From Ascidia mentula (taxonomy: Eukaryota > Chordata > Ascidiacea > Phlebobranchia > Ascidiidae): DNA of 64,000 nt. The stretch lies in the NCBI GenBank assembly GCA_947561715.1, contig OX387205.1, positions 2,175,001-2,239,000 of the forward strand. Reading direction: 5' to 3'. Made by a program: the position numbers and the translations under genes. The notes beneath the pieces were generated by a model, which worked only from the letters and a program-made list of their open reading frames with translations, did not search any database and was not told where the DNA came from. This document shows, one piece after another, positions 1 through 13,266 of this stretch (its first letter is position 1; every line of letters begins with the position of its first letter).

Positions 1-120
1 TAAACTGAAATTGTTTGACTCGTGGCAACCAGCCAAATTTAACACAAAACTGCCCTACGGCGGAATAAACCTCGTCGTCGTGGATTGATCAATGTGACGA
101 TATGACGTCATTGCGTTTCG

Positions 121-3100
121 TCACGTGACTGTCAAGAGGTAACCGGAACAGTTCGGCGATTCTCTAGGCCGACAAGGAACCATCGATACCGCTTTCCTTG
201 CCAACCTGAAATGCACAGCGACAGTTTGTTTCGCGAACTTTTTTAGTTTGTCAGCTGTATTAGTCACGATTGATGGTCAAACTTGATAGCTTGATTTTAC
301 TGGACCTACTTTATTATTGTATATAAATATTTGCAAATTCTGTGTAAAGCTGGTTTTTACAGCGTAGATCCAGTATGGTTTCTATCATTCTTTTCATCTG
401 TAAGTATTTGAAAGTTATCCAATAACAGTTAAACCGTACAACGTTGCCATTCCACAAACGACTTGAGTATTCGTTTTTGTGGACGAAACGTTGCTGGGCG
501 TGCAACGTTTGAAAAGATTAAGCATAATTTTTTGTGGAAGAAAAGTGGGTTTAAATGCACTTGCAGGACATATGGTACAATTTAGTTATAAGGATGACTT
601 ACTCATTCACGTGGTTGAAGCACAGGAGCATGCAAATCAAGTTGATTGTGACGTCGGTCTGTGGGGCAATGTGAACGTACACCTCTGGTATAAGCGGGCC
701 AAGTACGTTTATTAGGATCATGGAAGTGCTGTTGCTTATGATGCAGATGATTGCTTGTGTGAGGCATCTTGGTGCTATCCAAGCCATGCTTGATGATCTG
801 TAAACCACAGTTATTTATGATTGGCACGTGGTTTTTCGTTTGGTTGGTGGTTCCTAACCGGTGGTACGCGGTAACAATTGACAAAATGTTTGCTGCCAAT
901 GAAGTAAGGTAAGTTTCATTAAAAAGTTGAAACTATTTAGTGATCATCACAGGCAAGGTCCAGCCCTCAAATAATGAGACCAAAACAAGGTTTAAAGATG
1001 GTGACCTTCTAATTTGAGCAATATTTTTTAAATGAAACGTTGGTGGTGCGCGGCAACTGTGCAGGACTTTGAAACGATAAAAATCAGGTTCTGAATCACT
1101 GGTATAGGTCAATGATATAAAAAATAAACTGCTACTCACTTGTTTTTACAGCTTCGTGCATTGCGATTTGCTTTGTTCAGTGACGCAACAATGACACAAA
1201 ATAAAAGAACATAACTTCCTTGGGTAAGAATTGAAACGAACAGAACGATGTAGGGGAGAACCGTCACAGCTTTGTCTGAAAAAAGGAACAAAATGTCGAT
1301 GATGGTTTTCAAACGTGACCAAACTCACGTGCCGTTTTCTTTACTAACGTTTATAACACGGCATTTGGTGGCAAAAGACTCGAGAAATCAAAATGGTCAT
1401 CACCTTTACATGGGCGCCTGACTTGATAACCTTTATGCTTTTATCCGTGTCCATGCCATTTCATTTCCTTGTATATTGTTCTTACGCGCAAAACAAACAC
1501 GATTCGATGTGATTTTGTTTAAATATGAGTCGTCTGCTTTTTGACAATCGCTTTCGGTTCTCGGCGCTTGAGTGCATGCCTTCGGGTCAGCAAAAAAATT
1601 ACGCCTTCGAAATAACTTTAGGACGTAAGTTCAAGATTAAAGGAGGCCAACAACGACCTCTTCGCATCGAAAGTTATTTCCTTTACAAACTTGATTTAGA
1701 GATTGACGACTTTGTTGCTGTATTCTTTAGTGTTTTCAACACATATTCTCGGTGGCCGCAATGCATGTGTATTTTAGGTCACTTATTTGTTACTAATTGC
1801 CTGAGGGCTTACCCAGCCTTAATCGGGCACCGGCTAATATAACGGGGAAAAACAAATTATGAATAATATGAATACAGTGACAAGTTAACGTTTTGCGCCG
1901 CTGTATTGTAATTGTGGTACAATCAGTTGTAATCGGAAGCAGGGTGGCATCAGCGTGCACACCGTGTCATGCCTCTAGCTTACGAATAGTTTCATTATCG
2001 GTACAATACCTTTATGGTAACAATGCCCGTCCTTGTAAACACTTTCAACTTCAATTTCGCTGTAGATGGGGACCCAAAAGACAACGATTTGAATCACGTA
2101 CGCCACAGCAGCGAGAGTAAGAGATATCTTGCTCAAGACTGGAAGCCATTTTGGCATCACTCGCTAAATAATAAAACCATGGAAGAGAAAGTTAGTTTTA
2201 TACAAGAGTATGATAGTTAATGCTAATTATTATAAAGCAAACGTTTCGAACATTGCTGGACTCATCATATTTGCTATGAACCAACTAACAGTGTTGAAAA
2301 CGTTTGCTATATAATGTTAACATATTAGCTTTTCTATTCCGTGCATTTTTTAGAAACAAAACTATGCTGTACGGATTCATATCCTTGCCACAAAATAACG
2401 ACTGAAAAGAGACAAACGTGGATTTAACAGCATTAATGTGACGCGTTGATAAGTATTAATGTAATGCATTAAACCAGGACTTCCCAAACTTTTTGCTTGC
2501 GAACTCTTACAACTGATTAAAATTGCGTTCGACCCTTTGTTTTTTGACAGACATACAATTTTTTGATACATCTTGAACCGCAATTTTAATGAATTGACAG
2601 AACAACGTCACGAGTCCAAATAGTTACCGAGTATACGTGCCTGGGGAAGCCATGCATTAAATAACTTTAAATAACGTTACTCTTTATGACCGAAAACTCT
2701 TTATGACTCACATTCAATAGTGACGTAACATAGTATTACATTGTCGTTCGACAAATGTGGAATCGCATTTAAATAGAGTACAAACCTTCAACACCATAGA
2801 TGAGTGCAGGTAGTATTGTCGCGCCCATAAATAAACGTACACCGAAACCAGCTCGGTGATGTAACACGTCGGTCCGGTAATCCTCAGTGCCAATGTGCAC
2901 GTAAAGTTGTCGCGAGGTGGCGGTAGAGAGAGGCGACCGATAAAAATAGTGGTGCTTGTGAAGATCACCAAGTTCGAAACCAGAAAGCACTGGAAAAAGC
3001 ATAATTTGCTTCATGGTAGGCAGTGTTAAATATGTTCCATTAAGTCTAGGTGAATGGGCATATTTTTGTCTAGTTGAATCGAGTAGCATAACAATTTTAG

Positions 3101-4488
3101 TTAATGAAAAGTTTACTTGATAAAAAGTCTCCATCGATTATAAGCTGTACATACGGTAGCATAAAAAAACTATATTGGCCGCGGCTTCGAATCGAATAAA
3201 TACGAAATAGAGTTCTAAGTATTTCATTAATATTATTTTCTCATGTGCAGCTATACCTATTTGTTTGTCTAATGAAAGTTGGTTCATTTTTTTATTGAGG
3301 TTGTTACGTACCAACACTGTTATATTGGATTTTGCAACAGTTGCTTTTACTGGAAGGAACAAATGTATCACGTGGACAAGGATATATCAAAACGTCACCT
3401 AGTATTGGAGATTATTTTCATACATCATAAAATAATGAGGGCCTGTCTTCGATCGAAGTGGTCAAGTGAATTTCACTCGATCGATCCTGTTGTTCTCCTA
3501 TCGATTTATGTTTATGCCAACGTTGTTACAAATGTTTGTTGGACGTTCACAGAAGAGTGTCAATACTCTTCTGGCTATAATATTATTAAATATCAACGTT
3601 TCGGTTGCTATGTAACAGCCTTCATCGGAATGTACTCGTAATATATCAGTAACGGATTACCAAAGGGTTCAGTGGGCATTCTTTATTTTTCGGTCTGGAA
3701 AGTGCGTTTTTGTTGGGGATTTAGCAGCGACGATTTTTTTAGAAAACGATAAATTGCCTATGTTTTAAAAGCTTGCCGACCACTTCCTGTGCTTTCTGTG
3801 CCATAAATAATTGTTGCGTAGTCAAAAAGTGACAAATCATAAATACGAAAAAGAACGTAAAGGCAATATTGGAAATAGTTTATAAAAAGTGAACATAAAC
3901 AAAAAATTAAGAAAGAGATTTTATAACGGTTGGATTACGACGTAAAAAAATTATTTCCAGAAACAAAAAAATATTCGTTCATGGTGGGTCCTTCCATGAC
4001 AACTTCTGAAAAACTATTTGAAATGTCTAAACTTTTATCAAAACGTAAAAAAAATAGATGAATATTTGTTGTTAGGTAGACAAAAATAACCTAAAAATGA
4101 TTTAGACAAGATGTCCTTATTGTAAAAAAAACTAATTTAATTAAAAGTTGGACACACTGGACTTTAACTCACAAAGCTGTAACTGATACAACCCTATATT
4201 ATAACACTTTTATATTAACGCACGACCTCTAAAAGAAGTAAAGACATCGTGGCATAAACTTACCGATTTTACTGGAGGCAAATGACGCAAGAAATGCAGC
4301 AAGGTTTTTTTGTGCAATCCCATCGACTCACAATAATTATCCCAAGCGCACTTGAGCACAAAACAAAATATCTGCGCTTGGAAGGTAGCCAACAAACAGT
4401 CACAAATGATCATAACCAATCTGCCCGCGCTATCAGTAAAGCTGTCATCAGTCCCATTCAAGCTTGAGTTAATTTCTTCGCCTGACAT
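121..4488 (-). CDS. Divergent seven-transmembrane (GPCR-like) protein, six exons
   Basis: Exons in transcript order: 4264-4488, 2786-2989, 2010-2163, 1140-1275, 603-797, 121-205. They total 999 nt, and every junction keeps one open frame of 332 aa. The start is the ATG at 4486-4488. The N-terminus has two N-glycosylation sites (NSS, NGT). Hydrophobic segments follow in order: TM1 (LVMIICDCLLATF), TM2 (LVIFTSTTIFI), TM3, TM4 (ISLTLAAVAYVIQIVVFW), TM5 (YIVLFVSILTQGSYVLLF), TM6 (AIICIISNSTSMILINV) and a short TM7 (INLICMLLCF). A Cys before TM3 and a Cys in the TM4-TM5 loop sit where class A receptors form their disulfide. LWAR occupies the DRY position, and NPxxY is absent. The last exon adds LARKAVSMVPC, which resembles helix 8 with a palmitoylation Cys. 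If exon 5 is not spliced, the frame stops at TAA 599-601 (305 aa). I do not recognise the family; a receptor role is inferred from topology. Confidence 0.62.
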
Positions 4489-7400
4489 CTTATTGCGTTG
4501 TATGTGAATAAGTCGACTGGCCGGCGGCTCACCTGTATAGGGTGACTTACACAAAATCCGATATCAATTATTCACGGCAATGACCGTTGCATTGATTCTG
4601 TCAATTTGAAACTTGATTGATGTTCGTTTCCACAGTTGTTTTACGAACGCTTCCAGGTGTCTTGAAGTGTTCCTGTTCTACCTTAAACAATTTCTCGGTA
4701 TTGAATTCTTCGACTGATTCGACTGCTACTTCAATATAGCCTTGTATTAATTGAAAGAGAAAACTGACCTAGAATCAATCGATTAATTTATGTTATTGAT
4801 ATGAAGGAACGCATCTTGAATTGACACACTGTCGGTCGGCAGATATGTTTGGACGTCACACAGGCCGAACCACAATTAAAGGCGTTCTGTTTCTGCACAT
4901 TTGTTTCTGCGGCTCCTGAAACTTTTATATCCCTGGGTGTATTTTAGGAACTCTTTGATTTACGTTGTTCATACACACATAATGTAATCTAGTCAGTTGC
5001 ATTCTTATAGGGGCGCCTGACTTGTTAATCTCTGAGATTTCGCTATTTTAAAGTTTGCATGCATAGTTTATTTACGTTGTAGTCTTTTGCGCTAAAATAA
5101 ACATGGTAGTAACCTAATGATTTCTACTTGTTTCGGAATCCAGCAACTTGTTACCTAAATACATCTTTTCTGTTGTAAACCCATATTCGAGTGACCTTTT
5201 GCTGAAGAAAACATGTTATTTATGAAGACGAAAAATAGTTTTGCATGTCAAAAAAACCAGATACCAATTTTTTATTGTCCATAACACTGTTAGGTGGTTC
5301 CGATACTGATTCATAACATTGTTATGTGAATACGATACATGCGACGCAAATTCCGTTTCGTGTCAGTTTGTTATTACACCGAACCATGTTGTTTTAGCAC
5401 AAAGTTTTAAACTCTTCAATTCCGGACCCCCTTACTGAAAGCGGCACATTTTTGTTTCCGATTCTATTGCAGATTTAGTAATTATGAAGTAACAAACAAA
5501 TCTATTACGTAACAACGCCGATTCTTACCATTATGCTACAAGAATTGCTGCGCTGCGTAACAATCCACGAGACACTTGTGTTTGTCATGATTGTGACAGT
5601 GATAATACAGGTCTTTTGAAACAAGCTTAACGCGTAGTATAATGTATGTGGTTTCTCTGACAATAATTTTTAATTTAAAACGAAATCCAGGGGTGACAAT
5701 GCATGCGTCTTGAATCACGACAAAGAGATATTTTTTTGGAATAATGTCGTTAGCGTACATAACATACTTGAGGACTGTGCTACTTTTACTCGCCTGAAAT
5801 AGGTACCGCGCCCTCATTATTCAGGACAGGTCGAATACAGGTGTTTCTGTTGTGCTGTGTGCAATTTACAGCATATACCTGGAATTCTATTCTGCTCTTC
5901 GATTCCAACCATTTGCCGCATACACTGTGATGTAACAAGATTAAAAGTTATCATTGCCTACCTTTTTGTGTCCTGTAAAAGGCGCTTGGTAAGAATAAAA
6001 TTGTGCATATAATTCGGAAGACAGAGATAATTCAATACATAGACACAAGACTGATAAGTCAGTTATCATACACAGAGATAATTCAATAACAAAAGATGAG
6101 ATTGGTTTGCTCACTCCATTAGGATTCAAGGACGATAAACTTTAAAGTGCGATTCACGGACGAACACAGTTTGGCACGACACAGTGCAGTCTGGCACACA
6201 CGGTGTTTACACTACTGGAATAATCGAGCTCGACTAAGGGGATTTTCCGGTAATGAACACGAAACCGACAAGTGACAAGTTACGTTGATAATTTTTTCAG
6301 GATGTCAGTCTCGCCTTACATTTCTCAGCCCCGCCAGCGGTATTGTTGGTACAAATTGATGTTTTTGCTATTGGCTGTACATATTCTTTAACAAAAGCAT
6401 GTACTGTTTTTCATAGTTAGGCATGTACTGTTTTTACGTAATTTTTTACGACGGAAGGTAACACTACAGTATGTGTTGAACCAAACACCACAGATTATGA
6501 AAACAAAGATGGTATAATTGAACGAATGGTTTTCCACAGCAGCATCCCGCTGAGACGCCGTTCCACACACCGCTTTGTAATGCAGTTACGGCACCATTTC
6601 ATACGCTTAAAAACAATCGCTCACATGTCAAACGCGGTCACACCACACAACCACCACTAAAATAATATATGTCCTCTCCTTTTAAGCAGTCGCCTTGCAC
6701 TTTTGCATCAATGTGTGCCCGAATGTGCCCAACTGTGCCCGAAATTTTTGCTCGTCGAGCAAAAGCGAGCACATCCCAGCACAGACCGGCACATCCCATC
6801 CCAACACAACTCAGCACACGCGCACAATAAAACAAACACGGAGTCGTTTGTGGTGTAAACGGGCCTGAACGATTACCACTTAAAAAAGGAAGGCTGAACC
6901 TTTAGTGAATGCGGACCCAGAGTCGTCCAACAAGCTAAAAATGTTACACTCCTACATTTAAAATTATAAAGAAAAAAGGCACATGTGCTTGAAGATCGAG
7001 ATTAACATCTGTACCGTTCATCTACAAGCTATTAATCGAAAACTACAATTACAATTCTACTATATAAAACGAATTTACAGCCAAACGCCGACACCAGCAT
7101 CGTCATTGTCCGCAAACGCATCATTGACATGTGGCATCGCGTTGAATCCCGAGTCTTTGTCACATCTGAAACAAGCACAGCGATTGGTCACTTCACAAAC
7201 ACTATATTGTATTCGATCTGGAATGAATTTACGATTCGTAACAAAAAAGACTCCAAATGAATTGAGGTGTCAGTAAAGGGAAGACGGATTTACAAATTTT
7301 AAGGAGAAACTGTGTTTTCAACTATTCGGCGTCACAGTATGTGAAAGTAAATTTTGTTGCATTTTGCTTATCTGGTAGGATTTTGTCTTGAGGATGATAA

Positions 7401-7624
7401 ATAAAGTAAGTGTTTAAGAGCGAGCAAAAGTTGAAGCGACGTTGTTGAATAAACCCATACAAAATTTAAAGAACTCCCCTCCCCAAATATTGAATCAATA
7501 AACAGTATACTGATATATTCTTTTGGCCTAAACTTTGCCAAACCTTAGCTATAATTTGCCGAACAAACCCAAACTTAGGTGAACTTCTAAAATTGGTAAA
7601 CTAAAAGATTGTACATATTCTTAC
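4489..7624. other. Intergenic region, no supported gene
   Basis: No exon series with matching phases was found on either strand. About 5683-5712 holds, inverted, the GGGGTGACAATGCATGCGTC-like core found in the intron 10 MITEs of the SLC22 array, so it is a dispersed repeat fragment. About 6700-6830 is a simple, low-complexity stretch rich in repeated tgtgcccg / gcacatccc words. The promoter of the minus-strand 7TM gene should lie just above 4488, but no motif stands out. Confidence 0.5.
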
Positions 7625-10600
7625 CTCTCATTGTTTTTGTTTCTGAGCTTGAGATCCACAACTCTTCCGGTTTCGTAAAATATTTCTGCTTGTTCAATCG
7701 TTTCCATCATTGGTTTTCCGTTCGTTTCACGCAATGTCAAGGACAAAACACAGGCAATCAAAGCTGTCAAATTGTGGGAAAGTCATGAATGCAATTATCA
7801 GCCATGCTATTAATTAGGGAAATAATTACCCCGTGTTTACAACCCCGCTATACTCAAATAACACGATTTTTTAGTTTTAAACCCCGGTTTCATTAGAGAT
7901 CTAGTCTGGAAACGTAAACAGATCCCAACTGATTAATTTTTTTTTAACGAGCTGCAAGCAGGTGCTCTGTTTCGACCAAATAGGTTCAGCGTTGGTGTTG
8001 CGATAAACAGACAAGCAAGTTACCATTTATGTGGGTTACCAAAATATTAAAAAACACCTCTGTTTATCCACTGTGAAACCTTCCCATTATAATCCCGAGA
8101 TTTTACAAAGTTCCCTGTTTTTAGAATTTTGAAATTAAAAAATTTAGTTTTTCGGAAAAAATAGAATCAAATAAAGCAGTGCTTCCCAACCAGTGGGTCG
8201 CGAAGCATTTCTAAATGTTACAGTTTCTTATTAGATCACGAAATTATTGCATAATCATTCCGTAACATTTATGCAACATTTTATCATTTACTCTTTCTCA
8301 TTAAATTGTTTTTCATTTGTTTGGTCATATATCATTGTGGGTCGCACAATAAAACTTGCATTAAAAGTTGGTGGCGAACTGAAAAAGGTTGGAAAGCACT
8401 GAAATAAAGTAAAGTGCGTCGCACACCAAAAATACTTATGCACAACAGTATAATGTAGGAGACGTTCTTAATTTTCAATAAATTAGTTTCAAACAGGGAT
8501 GTTCAAAATGCAAGTTATCTTTAACTACGCACCACAGACACCAAATATGGAGTTGGGCAGCTACGATACGGAGTTTTGAATGGATATGATGTAAGGTGCG
8601 GTGATTCCCCCGACTCTGGCAGCCACTGATCCGATTCCCACAGCATTGCTCCTGAAAGCTTCGGAAATTACAACTCATTGATACAATACTGGATTGGGCG
8701 ACTAGAAGTTTACCTGAGTATAGTCGGGTAAAGTTCCGCTGTGAAATTGTAGATGATCGCGAACGACCCAGAAATTCCAAATTTGGCGATAAATGCAAAC
8801 ACGACACCAAGTGTCAAAAGTGCTGTAGAAAATATTCTGGTTTGAAAAAGATATACGAGTTGGAAATTATCTAAGTGTAAAAATGAAAAGAATGATATTT
8901 GATAATACTGGGTCTATACTATTGAACCAAAGTACTTTGGCAAGTGTAAAAGCATTATTGCTCAATCTTGTTAGAAGACGTCTTTAAATGTGCTTGTCCG
9001 TTTACCATAAAATTCAAGCTAAACCTGATGCCTCTGTTAAATTGGATTATTGACACCAACAAGTGTTAATTCAAAACTTGACGTGCAAAAATTCACGTAT
9101 CGGTGCCTAAGTCAATTATTCCATTTCGTTACGTTTGTGGGCAGCAGTTTCTCGTGCAGACTTTATAATATTCAACTGACATTGGTTTTCACCGGCATAT
9201 TCGTTAGTAATCACGCTTTCAATGAGACCTAACCCAGACACGAGAAACATAGCGGAGAGAAGGAGGCGTCGCCCGATTCTGTCCATAAGCAACCAACAGG
9301 CGACGTATGACGCAATCTCAAACACGCCGTCTAGCGGATACAAGATAATTGATTATTGTGGTTTGATCTTAGTCTGCAATTCAGAGCATACTTAAAGTGT
9401 TGTTGACGAAGATGTCACCAGCCAGGGACCCCGCGTTTAGTGAAATTCCGTAGTAGACCAAACTGTTCACAAACCTGTGAGAATTATCAAATATTTTCCT
9501 CTCCAATAAACGTGTTATTGTGTTATTGTCTACGATATTTAGACCATGTTTGTTGAAACCTATTTTTGAGGTTTCAATAAACTTATCGACAGTAAAATAT
9601 AGGTTGTCTATTACTTACTTACCAACCAAACATGATTTTGAAAGTTGTCAATCTAACCCTTGGTGTTTTGAATAGATCAAGAAAGGAATATTTTGCTGAA
9701 AATTCTTTTTCGGTTGCCGTTTTCTGAAACGTTGAGAAACCAAAGTTTTCTGGCTTCTTCAAAATCTTCTTCTTGTATTTGCTTTCCGTTGATTCTCGCC
9801 ATCAGTTTTGTAACCTATTTGAAACAAGTGCTCAAATGTCATTTGTTTTATGGTAAAACTTGGCTCTGTTTCCTACCTTTATGCCTTGTTTGTCTTTTTC
9901 CATGGCGAAAAGCCACCTCGGTGACTCCGGGACGATTATGGACACAATAACGAGAGGAGCGCTAAAGAGCGTAGCCACCAGCTAAATATAACGCAAGTTA
10001 TTTGCACTGTGGATATATACAACTTAGCAGTGTGATAGGCAGCACATAATTTCCCCACTCCAGAGGTACAATGGCAATTTTGAGACAAAAACTGCAGCCT
10101 CTTGGCTATTTTTTTTATGTTCGGCTTAACTCCACATGACAAACGATTTACAAACTACTAATTCTGTGGCAGTTGACCTTGGATAATGCAACGATACTCT
10201 TAAGCTGTCATAGATAAAGCCTTCTGCAGGCAAACGTATCAATTACCATTAATTGGTGCCACTCCCTCCAATGGTAAGTCATTCCACCAAGAACCATATA
10301 ACCGAGCGCAAAGAAAATTTGGTAAACCATCCCAAATGCTGTACGCCACTCTGCCCCGAGGATTTCCATAACTAAATAAGAAAGTAAGCTAGATGCTGGC
10401 ATTTTGATTTTTATTTCTCTGAAATAAATATATTATAAGTTTCAACAAACTGTTGCTGTCCATATACTTTCGATGGCCACACATTCAACATGTTGGTTAA
10501 AATAGGCCAACAAATTATGTCTTTGTAAGCAACTTGTTATCATGTCGTTAATATTCCTGAATTGTACCTCATTTTTTTAATTTTCGATTTTAAGCCTGTT

Positions 10601-12350
10601 TCCTTCTACAAAGTTTAGCAATGTTGTAATGCGTAACTTACATTATTCCCTTTAAAGCGAGTACAATAATAAAAAGCCGTATTATCCTCACTGCATACAA
10701 ACGTTCCAATAGTTCCACCATATCTAAAACATGAAATAAGAACCCGGAAAATCATGTACATCTCCACCGATGTACTGTATGTCAAACCGAACATACTGGC
10801 CGTAGCGAGGACCGCTGACACAACTATCGTCAGTTTCCGTCCAAACCTTTGAGGTTGTAACAGTCAGAATGGCTGTTATTAAATTTCCAACAGACCGCCG
10901 TTCAGTCTCAGGTCTGTAATCACTTTAGTTACTGGCGCACTCATTTTCACCACTTAATTGATTTATTCACACGCACTTTCTCTTCGCTTAATCAGGTGCT
11001 GCAAATGGCTCCTGATATTATATATGCACAAATTTTATTGCCGGCCACTTTTTGCGAACAAGCGCACTTGGTTATACGAAATTTTAGTGGCGATGAAATT
11101 AGGGGCGGAACCAAATGAGCGAGACGGGGGGCTCCTCTAGAATATGTCATAGTACTGAAGGCACACGGCAATGACAGACAAAGGGTTGTTTTAAGATTGA
11201 TGCTTCGCCACGTTCTTTGCATGGCGCTGGTATGGTTATCTACTCATTTAAATCTACTTACCAAAGTCGCTACGTCACATAAGTTTGCAATTTAATGACC
11301 TATTTTGAGTGGTTAACTTGTATCGATACAAAACTTGTATGCCCGTGTGTAATATACGTTACCTGTCGGCCGCATTTCCAAACAGAAAAGATCCCACCAG
11401 CATGCCAAGGTAATACATTGAAATTGAGAGTGGAAGTTAAATAACTCCGATCGCACACGAGGTTAAACTGTAATAAAATGTTTAAAGCATAGATCGCTTA
11501 TTGTTTGATTATTGGATTCAGATTTTTTCACTAATTTACCTCTGTTATAACGGTCTCAGTGAACAGACTTCTGTCGTACCAATAACCTTGGTCGCATGGG
11601 ATGTGATTTGCTGACATATTCACGCACGACAACGTCCCATCGCATTCACCATAGTCGTAACTATACCTACAGAATATGTAGTTTAAACCAACAGTCAAGG
11701 ATAAGTCATATTTATTTTTATTATGTATACGATTTTGGTGATCTGAACTCCAGGCTATTAGCAAGATCTTATAAAAGTTACTTGGAACACGTGTCGTATT
11801 CTTCTGATGATTGGTCATAAGGTGTTGTGTAGTTGAGAATATCAGATTCAGTCAAGTTGGGGTAAGCCGTTGAGTTGTCCAATGGCGGAACATTGCACCT
11901 GAGCACAAACAATACATTAACTAGTTAGTCAAGCTGGTATTATAGTTTGTGCCAGGCAGTGGCCGAATGCCGTAATAGGGCCTTTCGCTTTGAAATACAT
12001 TTGGCGTGATCACTAATGTTTGTCAAAAAAGCAAGTTAAGAAGTATGTGGGTTAAAGTTCAATACTTTGTGCGTCTGGTATTCTTTTGTCATTTCTACAA
12101 CAATTTCATGTGAAATTCTGTCAAGTTGTAAACCTGTACAACACTTGCTCAGCTTTGTCTTTTGGGTATATGAAAACGGTGTGTTTTGAAGGTAATTCAC
12201 CCACCTGTAGTCCGGTTCGTAAGCGATAAAAACAGTTGCCAGTGCATGATATCCTCCGACCATGCTGAAGTATCCAAAAAGAAGACCAACAATGACCTGA
12301 CTTAATCCCATTTCTCCTACTCTTCCCAACAACAGATCAAAACTTAACAT
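7625..12350 (-). pseudogene. SLC22-family transporter pseudogene (copy 0), inverted relative to the array
   Basis: Exons in transcript order: 12205-12350, 11782-11898, 11540-11666, about 11358-11473, 10692-10846, 10247-10371, 9877-9981, 9623-9814 (exons 8+9 fused), 9392-9474, 9181-9330, 8714-8822, 8536-8651, 7625-7763. It carries the SLC22 plan: an N-terminal helix ending AYEPDYR, a Cys-rich outer loop, FGRK, PESPRWL, MDRIGRR, and a final exon reading ETNGKPMMETIEQAE. Three lesions are visible. There is one extra base in exon 4 (within about 11411-11440). Intron 8 is missing and one base is gained in the fused exon 8/9. An in-frame TAG at 8561-8563 replaces the conserved Trp of exon 13. Exon 2 is almost identical to copy A while the other exons are clearly diverged. 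No final exon equivalent to exon 15 was found; reading past 7625 gives an immediate TAA. It is a once-functional membrane transporter, now probably dead. Confidence 0.8.
8177..8401. mobile_element. hAT-like MITE
   Basis: The 225 bp element lies in the intron between exons 13 and 14 of copy 0. It has imperfect terminal inverted repeats (CAGTGCTTCCCAACC on the left, CAGTGCTTTCCAACC read inward from the right). It is flanked by a perfect 8 bp direct repeat, aaataaag, at 8169-8176 and 8402-8409. Eight-base target duplications and CAGTG-type ends are typical of hAT transposons. It has no coding capacity. A related worn fragment may lie near 2480-2545. Confidence 0.8.
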
Positions 12351-13266
12351 GTTGGGGCCAGTACGTGTTGGCTATAAAATCTAAACCACAAAATACTGAT
12401 AACAATACCCGCTTACCGCAATGGAGTCGGGTTTTCAATAAATGGAAGCGGTATCCCCGCAATTCTGTACACAAAACTGGGAACTTTGTGCACACAAATG
12501 TATTTGCATTGGTGTGGTCATTGTGCAAGTCAGCGTTTTTTGTATGTAGTTGCATGAACGTCAATTGAAACACCATAAGCTGCCTTTGATGCTTCAGTGA
12601 TCAAATTTCAGGAACTATAGGTATCTGAAATGGTATATTGTATGTATATATATTATATTTTCTTTTTATATGTGGTGGCTGTAAAGATTTAAGCGATTTT
12701 TTGTTTTTTGTTCAAATACTTTTGAGCTAGTCGTATTCAGTGTGGACAGACAAACACAGCAGAAACAATGCATAACTCTCGCGTACCAAGATTGCATTGT
12801 CCCACTGCGTAGCCTTGGCGATATGAGGTGTTTCATAAATCGTCGAGAGTCGCACCGCAGCCATATTGAATCAAAGACGCTGTTTGACTCACAATAGTAT
12901 TAAAAAAGCAACGATATTAAATGTGGATAACTAATCCATGCCCTTTTTGTATTTTGATGTATTCTAAATTTTCTATTAGCTGCATACATATGGCCTCTGT
13001 TTCCACATGTAATGTTCCGTATGTATGCAGTTCACAGATTGTTTGATATGTTTGAAAGGTGTTATCGGGTTTACATCCGTGCATGAACAGAACGCGCAGT
13101 TGTGTGCAAAGGTGTTTGTTCACAGCAGGCCGCAACACATCACTTCGCCGCTGGTGCGGTTATTTGTTAGGTTCAGAACTTTGTCAAAGCTGGTGTTTGC
13201 CACAAAGCAGTTTATTGGCATGCAGATTTGATCAGGTTCTAGACTCGAACTGAGTAACATAAAACG
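12351..13266. other. Divergent intergenic region between copy 0 and copy A
   Basis: These 916 bp separate two head-to-head SLC22 copies, so upstream regulatory DNA for both would lie here. I see no clear TATA box, repeat array or additional exon. The ORFs present on both strands overlap each other and have no family resemblance. Confidence 0.5.

Noticed and set aside
1525-1842. 105-codon plus-strand ORF
   Set aside because: It lies within intron 3 of the minus-strand 7TM gene, has no family resemblance, and no neighbouring exons fit.
8475-8810. 111-codon minus-strand ORF over copy 0
   Set aside because: It mixes exon 13, intron and exon 12 of copy 0 in the wrong frame. The true frame has the exon structure given and a TAG at 8561-8563.
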